Shown piece by piece: positions 62,880 to 64,000 of a stretch of 64,000 nt of DNA. The stretch covers positions 5,340,001-5,404,000 of the forward strand of contig NC_058190.1 of NCBI RefSeq assembly GCF_907165205.1, read 5' to 3'. This stretch comes from Coccinella septempunctata (taxonomy: Eukaryota > Arthropoda > Insecta > Coleoptera > Coccinellidae). A program made the position numbers and the translations under genes. Below the pieces are notes generated by a model. The model was not told the origin of the DNA. It ran no database searches and worked only from the letters and a program-made list of their open reading frames with translations. How positions within the stretch are numbered: position 1 is the first letter of the stretch; every line of letters starts with the position of its first letter.

Positions 62880-64000
62880 AAGAAGTCTTCAGAGATGAAC
62901 GAGAGTTCCGATCCAGAATCGATGAGGAGTCTTGCTTGGTGCGAGGTGACTGGGGTGAGAACGTGGGCTAGAGCAGTCGAGAGAGAGGTGAGTTGTCTAA
63001 GAGGAGTTTTGACGACTGCCCGAACTTTTCAGGCCCTTCTTGAGGTGACTGGCTTAGCTTCACTGGGTTTAGAAGTAGGCCTAGATGAGGAGGCTTGAGG
63101 CGTTCTGGCTGAGGAGACCATGGTGATGTGGTCATGGAGTGAGGAGTGATGTCGGTCCGAGCATAACCGGCATGTTTGATGAGACCTACATGAGCGGACA
63201 TTGTGACGGCCTAGACAATTGTAGCACAACTGTCTTCGATGAACCACTTCGTTTCTTTCCGATGGGTGACGGCTGTGGTAGCGAGGACAATGAAGTGTTC
63301 ATCACCGCAGTCGTCACAATTATAGGAAGGCAAGCCATTGGAGCGAACTGGTCGCTGAGGAGACTTAGCGGCGCTTTTCGCCACAACACGAGGTGGCACA
63401 ACACCCGAGACGGGCTTTGAGCAGACTTTCGATGAAGAGGCTTTGGATGAGGTGACAGAGGCGGCAGCGTGCGAGTACGACGTTTTAGGTCTTGAGGCAG
63501 GCGTTTTTGAGGAGTCTTCAGGTTCTTCCAGCCACTCCAAGGAGCGGGTATGGGCCTGGAGGAAGTCCATAAGTTTGGTGAGAGGTGGCGATTCGGTGGA
63601 GGATCCCAATTGGGACTCCCACTTTTCGCGAGTTGAGCGGTCGAGATGTTTGGTGATCACGTATACCAGCAGAAAGTCGCATGAGTCTAGTGACTGGCCG
63701 AGAGCGGTCAAACCTTGTAGAGCTTCTACAAGGTTGGTGAGGAGTGTCTTGTAGTAAAGACGAGGATTTTCTTGAGGAGAACATTGAGGCGCTGAGAAGA
63801 TCTTGTCGCAAAGAGCTGCCAAGAGAAGAGGTTTGTTCTCATATTGAGAGAGGAGGCTGTCCCAAGCTATGGGAAACGAGGCGCCAGTGAGGGCTTAAGA
63901 GGCGTGGACTGAAGAGATGATCGTAGATAATGGAGACGCTCGACATCTGAGATTGAGGAGTTCTGGATTACGAGGGACTGGAAGAGGTCCTTGAATCCTG
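62880..64000 (-). mobile_element. Second BEL/Pao copy (gag-protease part), running off the window
   Basis: Collinear with 9233-10376 from AAGAAGTCTTCAGAGATGAACG onward; the left edge at 62880 shows no continuity with the protease region, so it is truncated there. Same orientation as copy 1. Confidence 0.8.
63029..64000 (-). pseudogene. gag: BEL/Pao gag, copy 2 (frameshifted, incomplete)
   Basis: Main frame 63211-63822 (LYYKTLLTNLVEALQGLTALG ... YNCDDCGDEHFI). A 7-bp deletion at about 63288 (ATGTGGC missing relative to copy 1) cuts the frame between the two zinc knuckles, and a ~15-bp deletion at about 63893 breaks it upstream. The knuckle continuation is at 63029-63247 (CYNCLGRHNVRSC). Confidence 0.8.

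Overview
This window looks like arthropod nuclear DNA, most likely from an insect. It is AT-rich, has spliceosomal introns, and carries non-LTR retrotransposons, Penelope-like, BEL/Pao and copia elements, P, hAT, piggyBac, Merlin, ISL2EU-like and Helitron DNA transposons, and a Polinton-like fragment. I recognise no conserved single-copy housekeeping gene. There is no prokaryotic operon, rRNA or CRISPR. It reads as a nested heterochromatin-like mobile-element cluster, and most coding relics lie on the minus strand.

Layout. 0-0.6 kb: Penelope GIY-YIG relic. 0.66-5.48 kb: a compact (4.8 kb) inverted-repeat element flanked by a 6-bp GTTAAC duplication, encoding a broken protein-primed family B DNA polymerase, a small OB-like protein and another small ORF; this is the most unusual object here. 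5.7-8.66 and 11.45-11.8 kb: Helitron helicase relic whose ATPase segment has been amplified in tandem, split by a truncated BEL/Pao element (8.66-11.45 kb). 14.5-21.3 kb: relic of an unnamed transposase-like gene with an array of ~550-bp tandem units, pierced by an AGTTA-type solo LTR, a Penelope fragment with a 10-bp TSD, and P-element and piggyBac scraps. 22.39-22.77 kb: solo LTR with 5-bp TSD. 23.0-25.1 kb: LINE with a long intact reverse-transcriptase ORF, abutting a capsid-like ORF that resembles partiti-like viruses (candidate endogenous viral element, 25.1-25.8 kb).

30.2-30.7 kb: Penelope 3' end. 30.8-37.2 kb: six tandem copies of the last exon of a MADF-BESS gene; copy 3 is split by a 3.2-kb ISL2EU-like transposon (AT duplication) encoding an SWIM-YqaJ-PHD protein. 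37.2-41.0 kb: LINE, Merlin and piggyBac relics. 41.7-45.7 kb: near-complete two-ORF LINE. 45.9-47.2 kb: P and hAT relics. 47.8-50.8 kb: a truncated LINE split by a 1.85-kb foldback element with ~684-bp arms. 51.1-55.0 kb: mosaic of P-element transposase remnants including a THAP domain. 55.10-59.37 kb: a complete, very young copia element with intact 1260-codon ORF and matching TSD. 59.55-59.93 kb: second copy of the 22.4-kb solo LTR family. 60.2-61.2 kb: four-exon zeste/Myb-SANT-like pseudogene. 62.0-62.4 kb: Gag-like (possibly DIRS) ORF. 62.9-64.0 kb: second copy of the BEL/Pao element, running off the end.

Nesting gives relative ages: Polinton-like, ISL2EU-like, foldback, solo LTRs and copia all sit inside or beside older relics, and copia (one LTR mismatch in 205 bp) is the youngest. 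Three separate tandem amplifications of coding segments (helicase, the ~550-bp array, MADF-BESS exon) are a recurring theme. All family assignments are from reading motifs in the translations; no search was run.
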